Counted from the stretch's first letter, positions 24,654-34,157 are shown. The stretch is DNA of 64,000 bases from Novosphingobium sp. (GCF_039595395.1 NZ_JBCNLP010000001.1:1674001-1738000), one strand, 5' to 3'. Numbers and translations: made by a program. Notes: generated by a model not told the origin, from the letters alone.

Positions 24654-26852
24654 CTACCCGGTGAAGGCCAGCGTGAACAGAGCCGTGCGTCCTTCGCCGG
24701 GGATGACGTGGAAGCCGTGCAACTGGTCGTAGTAATATTTGTCGGTCAGGTTCTTCACATTGACCTGGAAACGGATGTGATCGCTCAACTGATATTTGGC
24801 CATGGCATCGAAGGTGGTGTAGCCCGGAATGCTGGTCCATGGCGTGGTGGTCGGTGAGGCAAAGCGTCGCGACTGATAGTTCATGCCCCCGCCGATCTGC
24901 AGGCGATGGGTCAACTGATAGCTGCTCCATAACGCCAGACTGTCACGCGGCACGTTGAACAGCGGCGATCCCACTGCCGGGCCGCCCGTCACCGAGCGGA
25001 CCGTCTTGCCGATCAGATGGGTGTAGCTGGCGTTGAACTGCCATGCTTTGGTGATGTTGCCGGCAATCTCGATCTCGCCGCCATCGACGCGCTGATCCCC
25101 CGCCAGAATGTTGGCCGCCGCATTGGTGGGATCAGGAACGCGGGCATTGGTCTTGTCCTCGCGAAAGACCGCCGTCTGGAGCTGCAGGGCATTGGCCAGC
25201 AGGTTCCATTTCGTGCCCAGTTCGAAGGTCTCGTTTTCCTCCGGCTTCAGGCCGATGTTGCCGGTGTTGAGCGAACGCACCGCCGTGATCTGTGAAAGCG
25301 CCTCGGCCGAGGGGTTGAACGAGGTCGAATAGTCGAAATAGACCGTGCCATTGGGCACCGGCTTGTAGACGAGGCTGCCGCGCCAGCTTGGCTTGCTGTC
25401 CACCTCATGCACATTCTGGCTGGTGGTGGGCTGGCCCAGCGTGGCGGCCACGTTCGAGTAATATTGCGCCACGTAATGGGAATCGAAGCGATCCCAGCGC
25501 ACCCCGCCCGACACCTGCCAGTGGCTGCCCAGCTTGATGGTGTCGATCAGATAGGCGCCCAGGGTGAAGGCTGTGGTCGATACCGAAACGCGCGGGAATT
25601 CGGTGCCGGTGAAGGCCTGGCTCTCATTGGGCGAGAGCAGCGAGGCGGCGGGCATGTTGATCCCATTGTCATAGGTCGGCTTGGAGCTTTCCGGCCCGAT
25701 TTCCCAGCCTGCCGCCAGATTGTGCTCGATGCCGCCGGTTTTGAAACGGGCCAGCAGGTCCATCTGGTTCTGCAGCATGGTTTCCCGGCTGTGGCCGCCC
25801 TGCAAGGCGCGCGTGACCTGGATGTTGGCGAGAGGCGTCGCCGCGGTCACGCCGGTGGTGATCGTCTGGGGCTCGGTATCGCGCCACCTGCGTTCATAGG
25901 AGGCGTAGCGGATCTGATCACGCAGGGTGACATTGGCGGAAAAGTCATGTTCGTATTTGGCGGTTAGCACATCGGCCCATGTCTTCAGGAAATCGCTGCC
26001 AAAGCCATAGTAATTGCTGCGCGCCACCGGGGCCGGACTGCCCAGCAGATAGGGCAGGCCGTAATCGGGGACGTCATCCTCGCTTTGATGCAGATAGCTG
26101 AGTGTCAGGCGGTTGGCGGTGCCAAGCCCGAAAGCGATGCTGGGCGCCACGCCGAAGCGGCGGTACTGCACCTGATCCCGACCCGTTACCTCCTGTGAAT
26201 GGCCCATCACATTCAGGCGAAAGGCCGTGCCTTCGCCCAGTGCCTTGACCGGCGCGTCGAGATCGACGGTGCCGCGCAGCATGCTGTCGGTGCCGCCCGT
26301 GCCCTCGGCCTTGAGGAAGCCCTTCAGCGTCGGCGCCTTGCTGACCTGATTGACCACGCCACCGGTCGATCCGCGCCCGAACAGGATGGAGGAAGGGCCC
26401 TGCAACACCTCGACCTCCTCCAGGTCGAAGGGATCACGGGTGTAGCTGCCGAAATCGCGCATGCCGTCCAGATACATGTCGTTGCGGGCATTGAAGCCGC
26501 GCAGCGTCAGGTTGGTGCCCTGCCAGCTCGATTCGCCTGCTCCCATGGCGATGCCCGATGAATTGCGGAACACATCGGACAGGCTGGTGGCGGCGCGATC
26601 CTCGATCTCTTGCCGTCCGGTGATGGCGATCATCTGCGGGGTGTCGATCACCGGTTGGGTCAGCTTGGCCAGCGCGGGCTCATCCACCTTGTAGCCGGTT
26701 GTGGGCTGTCCCTTGACGAGGATCCGGTCGGGGGTATCGGCTGGCGCATCCTGTGCCAGAGCGGGCATTGCTTCGCAGGCGAAGAGCGCGGCGGCAATCG
26801 AACCGGCAACAAAGGGCAAGGGCGTGGAGCGGGGGGAGAATGCGGCGCTCAT
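24654..26852 (-). CDS. TonB-dependent siderophore receptor
   Basis: A 732-residue outer-membrane receptor. A signal peptide of about 33 residues ends MPALAQDA. The plug domain follows (ITGRQEIEDRAATSLSDVFRNSSGI, then LDGMRDFGSYTRDPFDLEEVEVLQGPSSILFGRGSTGGVVNQVSK), which is the TIGR01783 siderophore-receptor pattern of the FhuA/Fiu/PiuA type. The 22-strand barrel ends in ALFTLAFTG with LYYDQLHGF before it. It would take up a ferric, probably catecholate or xenosiderophore, complex with TonB energy. It forms a two-gene unit with piuC. GAGGAA stands about nine bases before the ATG. Confidence 0.9.
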   Translation of the reverse strand: MSAAFSPRSTPLPFVAGSIAAALFACEAMPALAQDAPADTPDRILVKGQPTTGYKVDEPALAKLTQPVIDTPQMIAITGRQEIEDRAATSLSDVFRNSSGIAMGAGESSWQGTNLTLRGFNARNDMYLDGMRDFGSYTRDPFDLEEVEVLQGPSSILFGRGSTGGVVNQVSKAPTLKGFLKAEGTGGTDSMLRGTVDLDAPVKALGEGTAFRLNVMGHSQEVTGRDQVQYRRFGVAPSIAFGLGTANRLTLSYLHQSEDDVPDYGLPYLLGSPAPVARSNYYGFGSDFLKTWADVLTAKYEHDFSANVTLRDQIRYASYERRWRDTEPQTITTGVTAATPLANIQVTRALQGGHSRETMLQNQMDLLARFKTGGIEHNLAAGWEIGPESSKPTYDNGINMPAASLLSPNESQAFTGTEFPRVSVSTTAFTLGAYLIDTIKLGSHWQVSGGVRWDRFDSHYVAQYYSNVAATLGQPTTSQNVHEVDSKPSWRGSLVYKPVPNGTVYFDYSTSFNPSAEALSQITAVRSLNTGNIGLKPEENETFELGTKWNLLANALQLQTAVFREDKTNARVPDPTNAAANILAGDQRVDGGEIEIAGNITKAWQFNASYTHLIGKTVRSVTGGPAVGSPLFNVPRDSLALWSSYQLTHRLQIGGGMNYQSRRFASPTTTPWTSIPGYTTFDAMAKYQLSDHIRFQVNVKNLTDKYYYDQLHGFHVIPGEGRTALFTLAFTG

Positions 26853-27208
26853 GCAATGAATTCCTCATGTGTCGTTCTTGTTTTTGCTGAACCGATTTTA
26901 TGACTGTGTGTTTGTCTTGATTGTTCTTTTGTGATCCTTGGGGCGCAGCAATAAAAACCGCCACCAACCATGGTTCTTGTGAACCGGATTGATGGCGTCC
27001 TTGCCGCTTGACATATCATGAAACAGATGGAGGCATGGCCATGCGTCGGTGCAGTGGTTGCCTTGCAGAGGTTTTTTCATAATTTCCCAGCCTTCGCAAC
27101 CCTCTTGTGCGGCGCGGCATCGCGCGGCCTGCTGAAGATGGCTTGCCACAGGGGGCAGGATGTCAAGGCGTGGACATCACCCTGAAGATGGTCGAGAGCT
27201 AAGCCCTG

Positions 27209-29401
27209 ATGATGAGCATGGCTGACAATCTCTACGCCCAGGCCCGCGAATGCCTGCGCTTGCGCAATGAGGCCGACGCCATGCATCTTGTGGAGCAGGC
27301 GCTGGCGATACAGGCCGACCACGGCCCCAGCCTTCATCTCGGCGGATTGCTGGCGGGCCGGGCCGGGCGCGACGGGCAGGCCGTGGACATGCTGCAACGC
27401 GCCCTGGCTGTCGGGCATGGGGAAGTTTCCTCTCTGCTGCTGGCTGCCATCCATGAACGTGCGGGGCGTGGCAGCGAGGCCGAGCACGTCTATCGGCAGC
27501 TTCTGGCCATCTCTCCCGCATCGGTGGAGGCCCTGCTCAGGCTGGGATTGCTTCTCACACGGCAGGGCCTTGGTGAGGCTGCTCTGCCCTTTCTTCGTCA
27601 TGCCACCCTCTGCGCGCCCGACCATCCGGCGGCGCACGGCGCACTGGCGAGCACATTGCATGGTCTTGGCATGGTCGAGGCCGCTTTGCCTCATGCGCTC
27701 AGGGCCATCGAACTGGCGCCGGGTAACCGGGATTTCATTGGCAATCTGGCGGTTATCCATAATGCACTGGGGGATTTTGCAGAGGCTGAAGCCCTGTGCC
27801 GGGCCGCCTTGACACCGGGCGAGGATGCGGGCCTGTGCAACACGCTGGGCATCGCGCTCAAGATGCAGGACCGGATCGACGAGGCGGGAGACGCTTTCGA
27901 GCGCGCCCTGGCCATGGTGCCCGGCTTTAACGATGCGCTCTACAATCTGGCCGTTGTGCGCAAGGATCAGGCACGCACGCCGGAGGCGATCAGCCTGTTG
28001 CAAGCGCTGATCGACCGCGCGCCCGATCTGGCCGCCGCCCGCTTTGCGCTATGTATGGCGCATCTGCCTCCGTTTCATGAGGATGAGGCGCAGATCGATC
28101 GCAACCGCGCCGCCTACGAGCAGGCGCTTGGCGAACTTGAAGCCTATGCCGATGAGGTTGGCCCGGCGGCACTGGCACCCGGCGTCGGCGCGGCCCAGCC
28201 TTTCTATCTGGCCTATCACGGCCATAACGACGTTGCCCTGCAACGCCGTTATGGCCGGCTGGTGTGCCGCGTCATGGCTGCAGCCTTTCCTGCCACGCCG
28301 CTTGCCGAACCGGTGCGGGCCGGGGAGCGCCTGCGAGTTGGCATCGTCTGCGGCCATATCCGGGCCCATTCGGTCTGGCAGATCCCCACAAGAGGTTGGG
28401 TCGAGGGGCTGGACCGGGCGCGCTTCGACCTCTTTGCCTATCACACCAGCGCCGAATGCGATGCCGAAACAGCGCGCGCAAGGGCCCTGTTCGAGCATTT
28501 CACGCAAGGCCCGCGCTCGACCGGGGACTGGCGTGAGGCCATCGCGCGAGATCGGCCCCATGTTCTGATCTATCCCGAAATCGGCATGGACCCGATGGTC
28601 GCGCGCCTTGCGGCGATGCGACTGGCGCCGCGCCAATATGCCTCCTGGGGGCATCCTGTAACCAGCGGCTATCCCACCATCGACGCTTTCCTCAGCAGCG
28701 AGGCCATGGAGCCTGAGGACGGCGATCTGCGCTATGCCGAAAGGCTGGTGCGTCTACCCGGCCTGTCGAGCCCTTTCGCGCCTCCGGCCCTGCCACCGGC
28801 AACCACAGATCGCACCGCGCTGGGCCTGCCCGAGGATGCCGTGATCTATTGGAGCGGCCAGTCCCCTTACAAATATCGGCCGGGCGATGACGATGTCTTC
28901 CCCGCCATCGCCTTGCGCGTGCCTCGGGCCTGCTTCGTCTTCATCGCCTTTCCTGGCAGTTCGTCCCTCACGCTCAGCTTCCGCGAGAGGCTGGCAGCCG
29001 CCTTCCGGGCGAAGGGGCTGAACGCCGAGGATTATTGCATCATCCTGCCGCGCATGGCGCAACATGACTATCGCGCGGCGATGGGCTGCGCGGATATCAT
29101 GCTCGACAGCCTTGGCTGGTCGGGGTGCAACTCCCTGATCGAGGCACTGGCATGGGGGCTGCCCGTTGTGACTCTGCCAGGCGAAACGATGCCCTCCCGC
29201 CATGGTGCGGCGATCTTGCGGCATCTCGGCATGGATCACGCCGTCGCCGGCAGCCGCGAGGCCTATGTGGACATGGCAGTTAGGTTGGGGCTGGATTGCG
29301 GCTTGGGTCCGCCCCTGCCTCTGGCATCACCAGATGCGCTGGCGATGCTGGCGGACCGGGAAGCTATCAGTGAACTGGAGGCCTTTCTCCTGCTCTCATG
29401 A
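27209..29401 (+). CDS. TPR protein with OGT/SPINDLY-like (GT41) glycosyltransferase domain
   Basis: A 730-residue cytosolic protein. Residues 1-300 are tandem tetratricopeptide repeats of 34 residues (each with A-L-x-L-G and P-x-x-x-A patterns). Residues 340-720 form the GT41 domain: RVGIVCGHIRAHSV (the conserved H of OGT), APRQYASWGHPVTSG, YWSGQSPYKYRPGD, MLDSLGWSGCNSLIEALAWGLPVVTLPG (the UDP-sugar site) and PSRHGAAIL. Bacterial members of this family glycosylate proteins with GlcNAc or other sugars; flagellin is one possible target, but there are no flagellar genes here. It starts at either of two close ATGs (27209 or 27218). The copy 6 repeat begins at its stop codon. Confidence 0.85.
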   Translation: MMSMADNLYAQARECLRLRNEADAMHLVEQALAIQADHGPSLHLGGLLAGRAGRDGQAVDMLQRALAVGHGEVSSLLLAAIHERAGRGSEAEHVYRQLLAISPASVEALLRLGLLLTRQGLGEAALPFLRHATLCAPDHPAAHGALASTLHGLGMVEAALPHALRAIELAPGNRDFIGNLAVIHNALGDFAEAEALCRAALTPGEDAGLCNTLGIALKMQDRIDEAGDAFERALAMVPGFNDALYNLAVVRKDQARTPEAISLLQALIDRAPDLAAARFALCMAHLPPFHEDEAQIDRNRAAYEQALGELEAYADEVGPAALAPGVGAAQPFYLAYHGHNDVALQRRYGRLVCRVMAAAFPATPLAEPVRAGERLRVGIVCGHIRAHSVWQIPTRGWVEGLDRARFDLFAYHTSAECDAETARARALFEHFTQGPRSTGDWREAIARDRPHVLIYPEIGMDPMVARLAAMRLAPRQYASWGHPVTSGYPTIDAFLSSEAMEPEDGDLRYAERLVRLPGLSSPFAPPALPPATTDRTALGLPEDAVIYWSGQSPYKYRPGDDDVFPAIALRVPRACFVFIAFPGSSSLTLSFRERLAAAFRAKGLNAEDYCIILPRMAQHDYRAAMGCADIMLDSLGWSGCNSLIEALAWGLPVVTLPGETMPSRHGAAILRHLGMDHAVAGSREAYVDMAVRLGLDCGLGPPLPLASPDALAMLADREAISELEAFLLLS

Positions 29402-29463
29402 TGCTGAATGGACAGCAGTTTTCAGCGTGCCGTTGCATGACCGGGAATGGCGGCTTTGTCAGC
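29401..29463 (+). repeat. 63-bp dispersed element, copy 6
   Basis: Left end ATGCTGAATGGACAGCAG, right end GGCGGCTTTGTCAGC. The 63-mer begins on the last base of the stop codon of the glycosyltransferase gene. Its minus-strand reading is Ala-Asp-Lys with a stop at codon 14. Confidence 0.85.
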
Positions 29464-29697
29464 GGCTCTCCTCATCGTGCAGCTCAGCGCACAGGCGATC
29501 GCGTGCATATGGAAGGGTAATCGGCAGCAGGCTAGCCCCCAATCGTACTCCTGACCGCGACTTTCCTCCACGAACCAGATCTGAAGCACGCCCGCATTCT
29601 GATCCGCACGGTCATCGCTTTGATCCGCCCGGCCATACGCTCCCGCCTCGTCCTGCCGCATGGTCCGCGCATCACTCTCCGAACGAAGGACAAAACG

Positions 29698-29910
29698 ATG
29701 CCCGCCATTCATGTGCATATGCTGACCGGTCGCACCCCAGAACAGAAGAAAGCCTTTATCAAGGCCATCGCCGAGGTCACCGTCGGCATTCTGGCTGTGC
29801 CGGAGGATGCCGTCAGGATCATCCTGACCGAAGTGGCGCCCGAACATTGGGGTATCGGCTCACGCGACATGGCCGAGATCAGGGCGGGCATGACACAGGT
29901 CGGCCCATAA
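29698..29910 (+). CDS. 4-oxalocrotonate tautomerase family protein
   Basis: A 70-residue protein beginning Met-Pro; Pro2, freed by removal of the Met, is the catalytic base of this superfamily. The following AIHVHMLTGRTPEQKKAFI is the beta-alpha unit of 4-OT monomers, and an arginine (R48 region, DAVRIIL) sits where the substrate-binding Arg lies. Small tautomerases form hexamers and convert 2-hydroxymuconate-like dienols or act as cis-CaaD-like enzymes. No aromatic pathway genes lie nearby, so the substrate is open. In-frame codons run back to 29620, but the Pro-1 chemistry fixes the start. Confidence 0.82.
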   Translation: MPAIHVHMLTGRTPEQKKAFIKAIAEVTVGILAVPEDAVRIILTEVAPEHWGIGSRDMAEIRAGMTQVGP

Positions 29911-29991
29911 GGCCGCCGCTCAAGTCAAATCTATCAGATCGGAATATTCAGCGTGGAACGGATCCGTAAACGGCCGGCGTGGACACACATC

Positions 29992-30945
29992 ATGTCCAAC
30001 GTGACGGCCCGCAGCTTCATCATCAGCGATCTGCCGACGATCGTCTTCATCCTGCTGGTCGCCTATGTGGCGGACAAGGCGGCGATGCCCTCGCTGATGT
30101 TTCCTGAACTCGCCGCGCTGGCCTATGGCATTTTCAAGGCGCCTTATGGGCCATGGGCAAGGGCGCCGGTCATGCTGGTGGCGACGCCGCTGCTGGTCGG
30201 CGCGGTCGGTACGCTGGTGACGCGGCATCTCGATTATGGCCCGGTGTCGGTGCTGCTGACGGTGGGGATCGCCATTGCCATGATCGCGGCGCTCAAATCT
30301 CCAATCGCGCCTGCCATGTCAGCCGGGCTATTCCCGCTGACGCTCGGGATCAGGAGCACCCTTTATGCGCCCTCGCTGTTGTTAGGTTTGGGCACGCTGG
30401 CCTTGCTGTCGCCGCTCTGGCGTTGCCTTGTGGTTTCGCCTGCCAGCGCTGTTTCATCGCGGAATCGCGATGAAACGCTCCAAGCAGCGCCCAAAGACTG
30501 GTCCTGGGTGCCGTTTTTCCTGGCTTTTCTGGTGATCGCGCTGGCCTTGGTGCAGGCAACGGGATGGCGCTTTCTATTGTTTCCGCCGCTTGTCGTCATC
30601 GCCTTTGAGATGTTTGCCCACGCGCAAGCATGCCCCTGGGCACAGCGCCCTTTTACCCTTCCCATCCTCTGCTCGCTGACAGCGGGCATGGGGCTGGTTC
30701 TTGTCGTGACCTGGGGGAGCAATCCTCTGGCGGCGGCGGCAACTGTCCTGTTCGGGATCATGGTGCTTCGATTGTTCGATCTTCACCTGCCGCCTGCACT
30801 AGCGATCGGCCTGCTGCCGTTTGTCATCCCCAACGTTGACTATAGTTTCGTGATCGGCGTTTCGGCGGGAACATTGCTTCTGGCACTTTGCTTTTGCGTC
30901 TGGCGCGCGATGGTAAGCAGACGACTATCTAGCGTTTTGGTTTAG
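29992..30945 (+). CDS. polytopic membrane protein, HPP-like
   Basis: A protein of 317 residues with about ten hydrophobic helices. It is built of two similar halves: each has a membrane pair with a Pro-rich loop (MPSLMFPELAALAYG and SPIAPAMSAGLFPLTLG in the first, FLLFPPLVVIAFEMF in the second). This is reminiscent of HPP-family membrane proteins, but the diagnostic His-Pro-Pro is not present. A middle loop (SSRNRDETLQAAPKD) is hydrophilic. A GTG at 29953 could add 13 residues. It is co-directional with the tautomerase gene (80 bases), so it might carry a related substrate, but this is a guess. Confidence 0.55.
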   Translation: MSNVTARSFIISDLPTIVFILLVAYVADKAAMPSLMFPELAALAYGIFKAPYGPWARAPVMLVATPLLVGAVGTLVTRHLDYGPVSVLLTVGIAIAMIAALKSPIAPAMSAGLFPLTLGIRSTLYAPSLLLGLGTLALLSPLWRCLVVSPASAVSSRNRDETLQAAPKDWSWVPFFLAFLVIALALVQATGWRFLLFPPLVVIAFEMFAHAQACPWAQRPFTLPILCSLTAGMGLVLVVTWGSNPLAAAATVLFGIMVLRLFDLHLPPALAIGLLPFVIPNVDYSFVIGVSAGTLLLALCFCVWRAMVSRRLSSVLV

Positions 30946-31087
30946 CTCTGATGGACGAGCTCAAAACATTTCAAATCGCGCCTTAGTGCGCAAATAATTG
31001 AAGCTATAATCTGGAATTGGTCGTTGTAGATCTTGGAAATGGATCGACCGCTATCCTCCATTTTTCGCCGTTAAGAACTCCACTGAC

Positions 31088-31150
31088 CTGATGACCGACT
31101 GGTAGCATTTGACTGGCGAAATTTGGCCAGAGAATGGCGGGTTTGTCAGC
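31088..31150 (+). repeat. 63-bp dispersed element, copy 7
   Basis: Left end CTGATGACCGACTGG, right end GGCGGGTTTGTCAGC. It lies about 140 bases after the membrane-protein gene. The minus-strand reading has no stop: Ala-Asp-Lys-Pro, 11 more variable residues, then Leu-Pro-Val-Gly-His-Gln. The rest of 30946-31391 holds no gene that I can support. Confidence 0.75.
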
Positions 31151-31391
31151 CCTACCCGTGGCGTCGGAGCGAGATCTCCCGGCCCAAACTATGCCGTTCG
31201 TACATACCGTCGTGAACGACCGGTTCTGACAGGAGCGGCTGCCTGAGCCTCGCGAAGCTAACGGTCGACTGCCGCCAACAGAGCGGCCATTCCGGGCCAC
31301 GGGCAGTCCATCCTAAGCGTCCCTTCATTCATGGGGATCTCTTTTACTTTGGGATCTGCAAACAATCCTCCTGACCGGACACGACAACGTT

Positions 31392-31667
31392 GTGAACATG
31401 CGCCAAGACCGCCATCTTCGGCGCGATCGAATTGATGTTCGAGGGGTGAGATCAGTGAGTACGGACGGAAAGAACTCAGTTTTGCTCGCCGCGCAAGTTA
31501 GCTTTTGGGTCTTCTTTGCATGGTGGATGTTGGGCGTCGCCGGGAGAGTGGAGATTCGATCATGGATAATCCCGATCGACGGGTTGCTTGGGTTGATAAA
31601 TTTGGCATGGTTCGCGTATCGCATATGGCAGCGGCGAGCTTCGAATTCAGATGGTTCGAATGACTGA
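31392..31667 (+). CDS. small two-helix membrane protein, unknown
   Basis: A 91-residue reading frame. Residues 30-52 (VLLAAQVSFWVFFAWWMLGVA) and 60-80 (IIPIDGLLGLINLAWFAYRIW) are strongly hydrophobic with a short loop between, and the tail is charged. The hydrophobic pattern argues for a real gene, but there is no strong ribosome site, and the first 25 residues (Arg-rich) are not protein-like, so the start may be a later codon such as the GTG near 31455. I do not recognise the family. It stands alone in a gene-poor, less GC-rich stretch. Confidence 0.4.
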   Translation: MNMRQDRHLRRDRIDVRGVRSVSTDGKNSVLLAAQVSFWVFFAWWMLGVAGRVEIRSWIIPIDGLLGLINLAWFAYRIWQRRASNSDGSND

Positions 31668-31993
31668 TCGTCCCTCCGCACCCGATGTGCCCGAACTGTG
31701 CGGGTGGTGGGGTTAGTCTGCCCCCCCAACATAGCCATCGTAGAAGGTCGCCAGCTCGTGCGTTGGCAGCTGCGTGCCGGAATCAAGGAACCGGCCAGTG
31801 AGGCGCTACAACCAATATGTCTGGTTAGCGGACATCATTCCAATGCGAAAGCCGGCAGGCTGTTACAAAGCAGGAATGGGTCGGTGCTTATGTAATTGCT
31901 CCCCCGGTCAACGCAAATATGCTTGATTTTTTAAACTGGTGCGAGACAGGGGGCATCACTCAATCATTAGTCAAAAAGACTTCGAGGGTATTT

Positions 31994-32392
31994 ATGCTGG
32001 CTGTGACGATGATGACAGTGCTGCTGATGCAGGCGGCCCCGAAGGCGTCATCGATGCAGCCCCCAACCGGCGACGACGTACCTCTGCCACAAGGCGCAAG
32101 TGCGCCTCTGCCCACCGGGAATCCGGGGGCTTGGGTCACGCAAAGCGATTATCCGGCAGATGCTCTGCGCGCTAAAGCGAAGGGCGTGACGGGTTTTCGC
32201 GTCATAATTAACCCGCAAGGCCGGGTAACGGCATGCTCTGTGACAGAAGGCAGTGGGACGACTTCGCTCGATGAAGCGACTTGCCGATTGATCCAGCAAC
32301 GCGCGCATTTCAGGCCGGCTCTGGATTCTGAAAAGCATCCCATCATTGGGGCTTGGAGCGGACGGGCTCGATGGGCCTTACCCAGAGGTTGA
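31994..32392 (+). CDS. secreted TonB C-terminal-domain protein
   Basis: A 132-residue protein. Residues 1-20 (MLAVTMMTVLLMQAAPKASS) look like a signal peptide or anchor. A Pro-rich linker follows to about residue 45, then a TonB_C fold: DYPADALRAKAKGVTGFRVIINPQGRVTACSVTEGSGTTSLDEATC. The conserved Y-P-x-x-A, G-x-V and S-G-x-x-x-L-D-x-A motifs are visible. It lacks the long TonB spacer, so it is one of the short periplasmic TonB_C proteins common in sphingomonads, not a true energy transducer. GAGGG five bases before the ATG fixes the start. Confidence 0.7.
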   Translation: MLAVTMMTVLLMQAAPKASSMQPPTGDDVPLPQGASAPLPTGNPGAWVTQSDYPADALRAKAKGVTGFRVIINPQGRVTACSVTEGSGTTSLDEATCRLIQQRAHFRPALDSEKHPIIGAWSGRARWALPRG

Positions 32393-32690
32393 GGATTCTG
32401 AGTATTCACTTTTGCCTCTGCCCAAGCTACTCATGAGCAATGTCCGCAACGTTGTCGTGTCCTGACAAGTGGCTTTTCTCAGCCCAAATCATTGAGTAGC
32501 CATAGGTATGGAGCCTACCTGGTGTCTGAGGTGAAGGCGTCCCAGGATCGCAGCTTTTCAGCATTCCAGTTCTCATCAGTCCGCCGATCCGAGCGAGCGC
32601 GCGAAGCTGAAAACCTGCCGTCCTGCTCTACGCTGGAAAACGATGTGGCTGCGTGGAAAATCAGGCCTACAATTCTTTCAGGGAATGGCC
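32393..32690. other. gene-free gap
   Basis: The 300 bases between the TonB_C gene and the converging propeller-like gene show no credible coding frame. I see no RNA gene and no clear terminator. Confidence 0.35.
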
Positions 32691-33632
32691 TCAGGCAGCA
32701 AGAAGGCTGTCCAGGCTAAACCTGTATATATGGCTGCCGTTCCAGCATAGTGCAGCCCCTGCACGGCATGAAACATTATGACGAAATGTCATGGGTGCCG
32801 AATACTGATCGAGGATTTGCACCTGCGTCCTGTTGCCGGTTTCCAGCGATACTATGGTGACAACACTGTCCTTTGGAGTGGGATCAGGCCCGACCTTTGG
32901 CATTGCCTCGATCCTGCTGCCTTCAGGTGAAACATTGATCCTGAAACCATTTTGATCGCCTACGCCGTGGAAGTCGATGCCCCCCACAAAGCCCAGATGT
33001 TTTGGACCAACGAGCAAGCCGCTCATGATCGAGACTGGTGCTTTGGGAAGTACGGTCCGGGTTTCAAAGCCTTTGATCATCGCCACGAAATATGGGCTGT
33101 AGGGGCATATCCAGGCTGCGTCATTGTCGTCCAGGGTCAGCGTGTCGCAATCGTCGATGGGGGCATTGGGGCGGCCGTTCCACTGATACTCCAAGTCGCC
33201 GTGTTGATCGAAGCGTGACAGTCCGTGAGCGGAAAGTGGATCGCCACCGAAGATGCCTTCATCGAAATAGCCAACCCAAATCCGCCCTCTGCTATCCACC
33301 GCGAGATGTTCAATTCCATCGCCAATGGGGAAGCTTCTCACGAAGCGTCCAGACGGCCCAAAAATCTGGAGGTTTCGTTCACCGACCTTTGATCTGCAAG
33401 AAGCAAGCACATAGCCGCCATCAGGGAGCCGCTGAGCATGCGTCGTCGCAAAGGTGCCGTCTGGAGGCCTGTTTGCCAAATGGATTCCAGCCAAATTTTC
33501 GTCCAGCAGTGTCTTGCCGCGATCCTTTAGGATGAGGGCGCCCTGCTGAAGCGTTATAAAACAGGCTTCCACATTGCGGACATTAAGCCAAGGCTGAAGC
33601 CGCACAACACGAGTCGAGATTGATGAGGGCAT
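32691..33632 (-). CDS. beta-propeller-like protein, unknown function
   Basis: About 313 residues from the ATG at 33632 (an extension to 33683 is possible). It has repeated strands with Asp-x-x-Gly turns: FGPSGRFVRSFPIGDGIEHLAVDSRGRIWVGYFDEG, LSRFDQHGDLEYQWN and LTLDDNDAAWICPYS resemble NHL or two-component-regulator propeller blades, in which a DSxGRIWVG unit ends a blade. There is no clear signal peptide or catalytic motif. Third-position GC is lower than in the neighbouring genes, as in the rest of the 31-34 kb stretch, so it may be foreign. The function is not known. Confidence 0.55.
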   Translation of the reverse strand: MPSSISTRVVRLQPWLNVRNVEACFITLQQGALILKDRGKTLLDENLAGIHLANRPPDGTFATTHAQRLPDGGYVLASCRSKVGERNLQIFGPSGRFVRSFPIGDGIEHLAVDSRGRIWVGYFDEGIFGGDPLSAHGLSRFDQHGDLEYQWNGRPNAPIDDCDTLTLDDNDAAWICPYSPYFVAMIKGFETRTVLPKAPVSIMSGLLVGPKHLGFVGGIDFHGVGDQNGFRINVSPEGSRIEAMPKVGPDPTPKDSVVTIVSLETGNRTQVQILDQYSAPMTFRHNVSCRAGAALCWNGSHIYRFSLDSLLAA

Positions 33633-33710
33633 GCTTGTAATATGCAAGATGCCGCTTTGGTTGACTATCCAAAACAACGCCACATCTCAAAATTGCATTT
33701 CCGCAGAATT

Positions 33711-33935
33711 TTACTTTGCAAACGACATGCCGATGTGGATCGCCAGGCCACCTCGCCGGCGCTGCCCTTGATCGTGATCTCGAAATCGACCTTGTCGCCC
33801 ACCGCGACGGCACTGCCATCGTTTCTTACCGGTCCCCAGTAGTTTTATGGCAAGTCCAGGTGTATTTAGCTCCGCCAGTGGGCCACGGGTCAGGGTGTCA
33901 ACTGCAGCGGGGGTGAGGGCGATTTTCTTGGTCAT
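33711..33935 (-). pseudogene. N-terminal remnant of a tyrosine-recombinase integrase
   Basis: From the ATG at 33935 the minus strand reads MTKKIALTPAAVDTLTRGP, then TPGLAIKLLGTGKKRW, the N-terminal arm-binding (DUF4102-type) region of sphingomonad phage and island integrases. After KKRW the frame turns into low-complexity Arg/Gly-rich sequence, so only about 35 residues remain of a protein that should be near 400. In another frame the following part reads GSAVAVGDKVDFEITIKG, which is protein-like and could be the end of a different gene joined here, perhaps YceI-like; that part is a guess. This marks a decayed mobile-element junction. Confidence 0.6.
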
Positions 33936-33967
33936 AATCCGATTCCTTCGGCTTACGGCGCAGATAA

Positions 33968-34015
33968 AATCATGGCAGAAATCATGACAGAAATCATGAC
34001 AGAAATCATGACAGA
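33968..34015. repeat. 12-bp tandem repeat, about four units
   Basis: The unit AATCATGACAGA recurs with period 12 (first unit has GGCAG for GACAG, last unit is cut short). It lies 35 bases upstream of the integrase remnant. The copies are adjacent with no spacers, so this is not CRISPR. Confidence 0.9.
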
Positions 34016-34157
34016 TTTTCCTGGACCCACGAGAGCCAATTGGCGGCCCCCCCCAGCGCGGTAGGCTCAATGAAAGCGCTGCTCCTCTTCGGCAGACAGA
34101 GCCTTCGTCACATCGCCGGCGCCCTATAGGACTGATTGGTCACCACCATGCATGGGA

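Noticed and set aside
33968..34015. CRISPR array
   Set aside because: The 12-bp units are directly adjacent without spacers and there are no cas genes.
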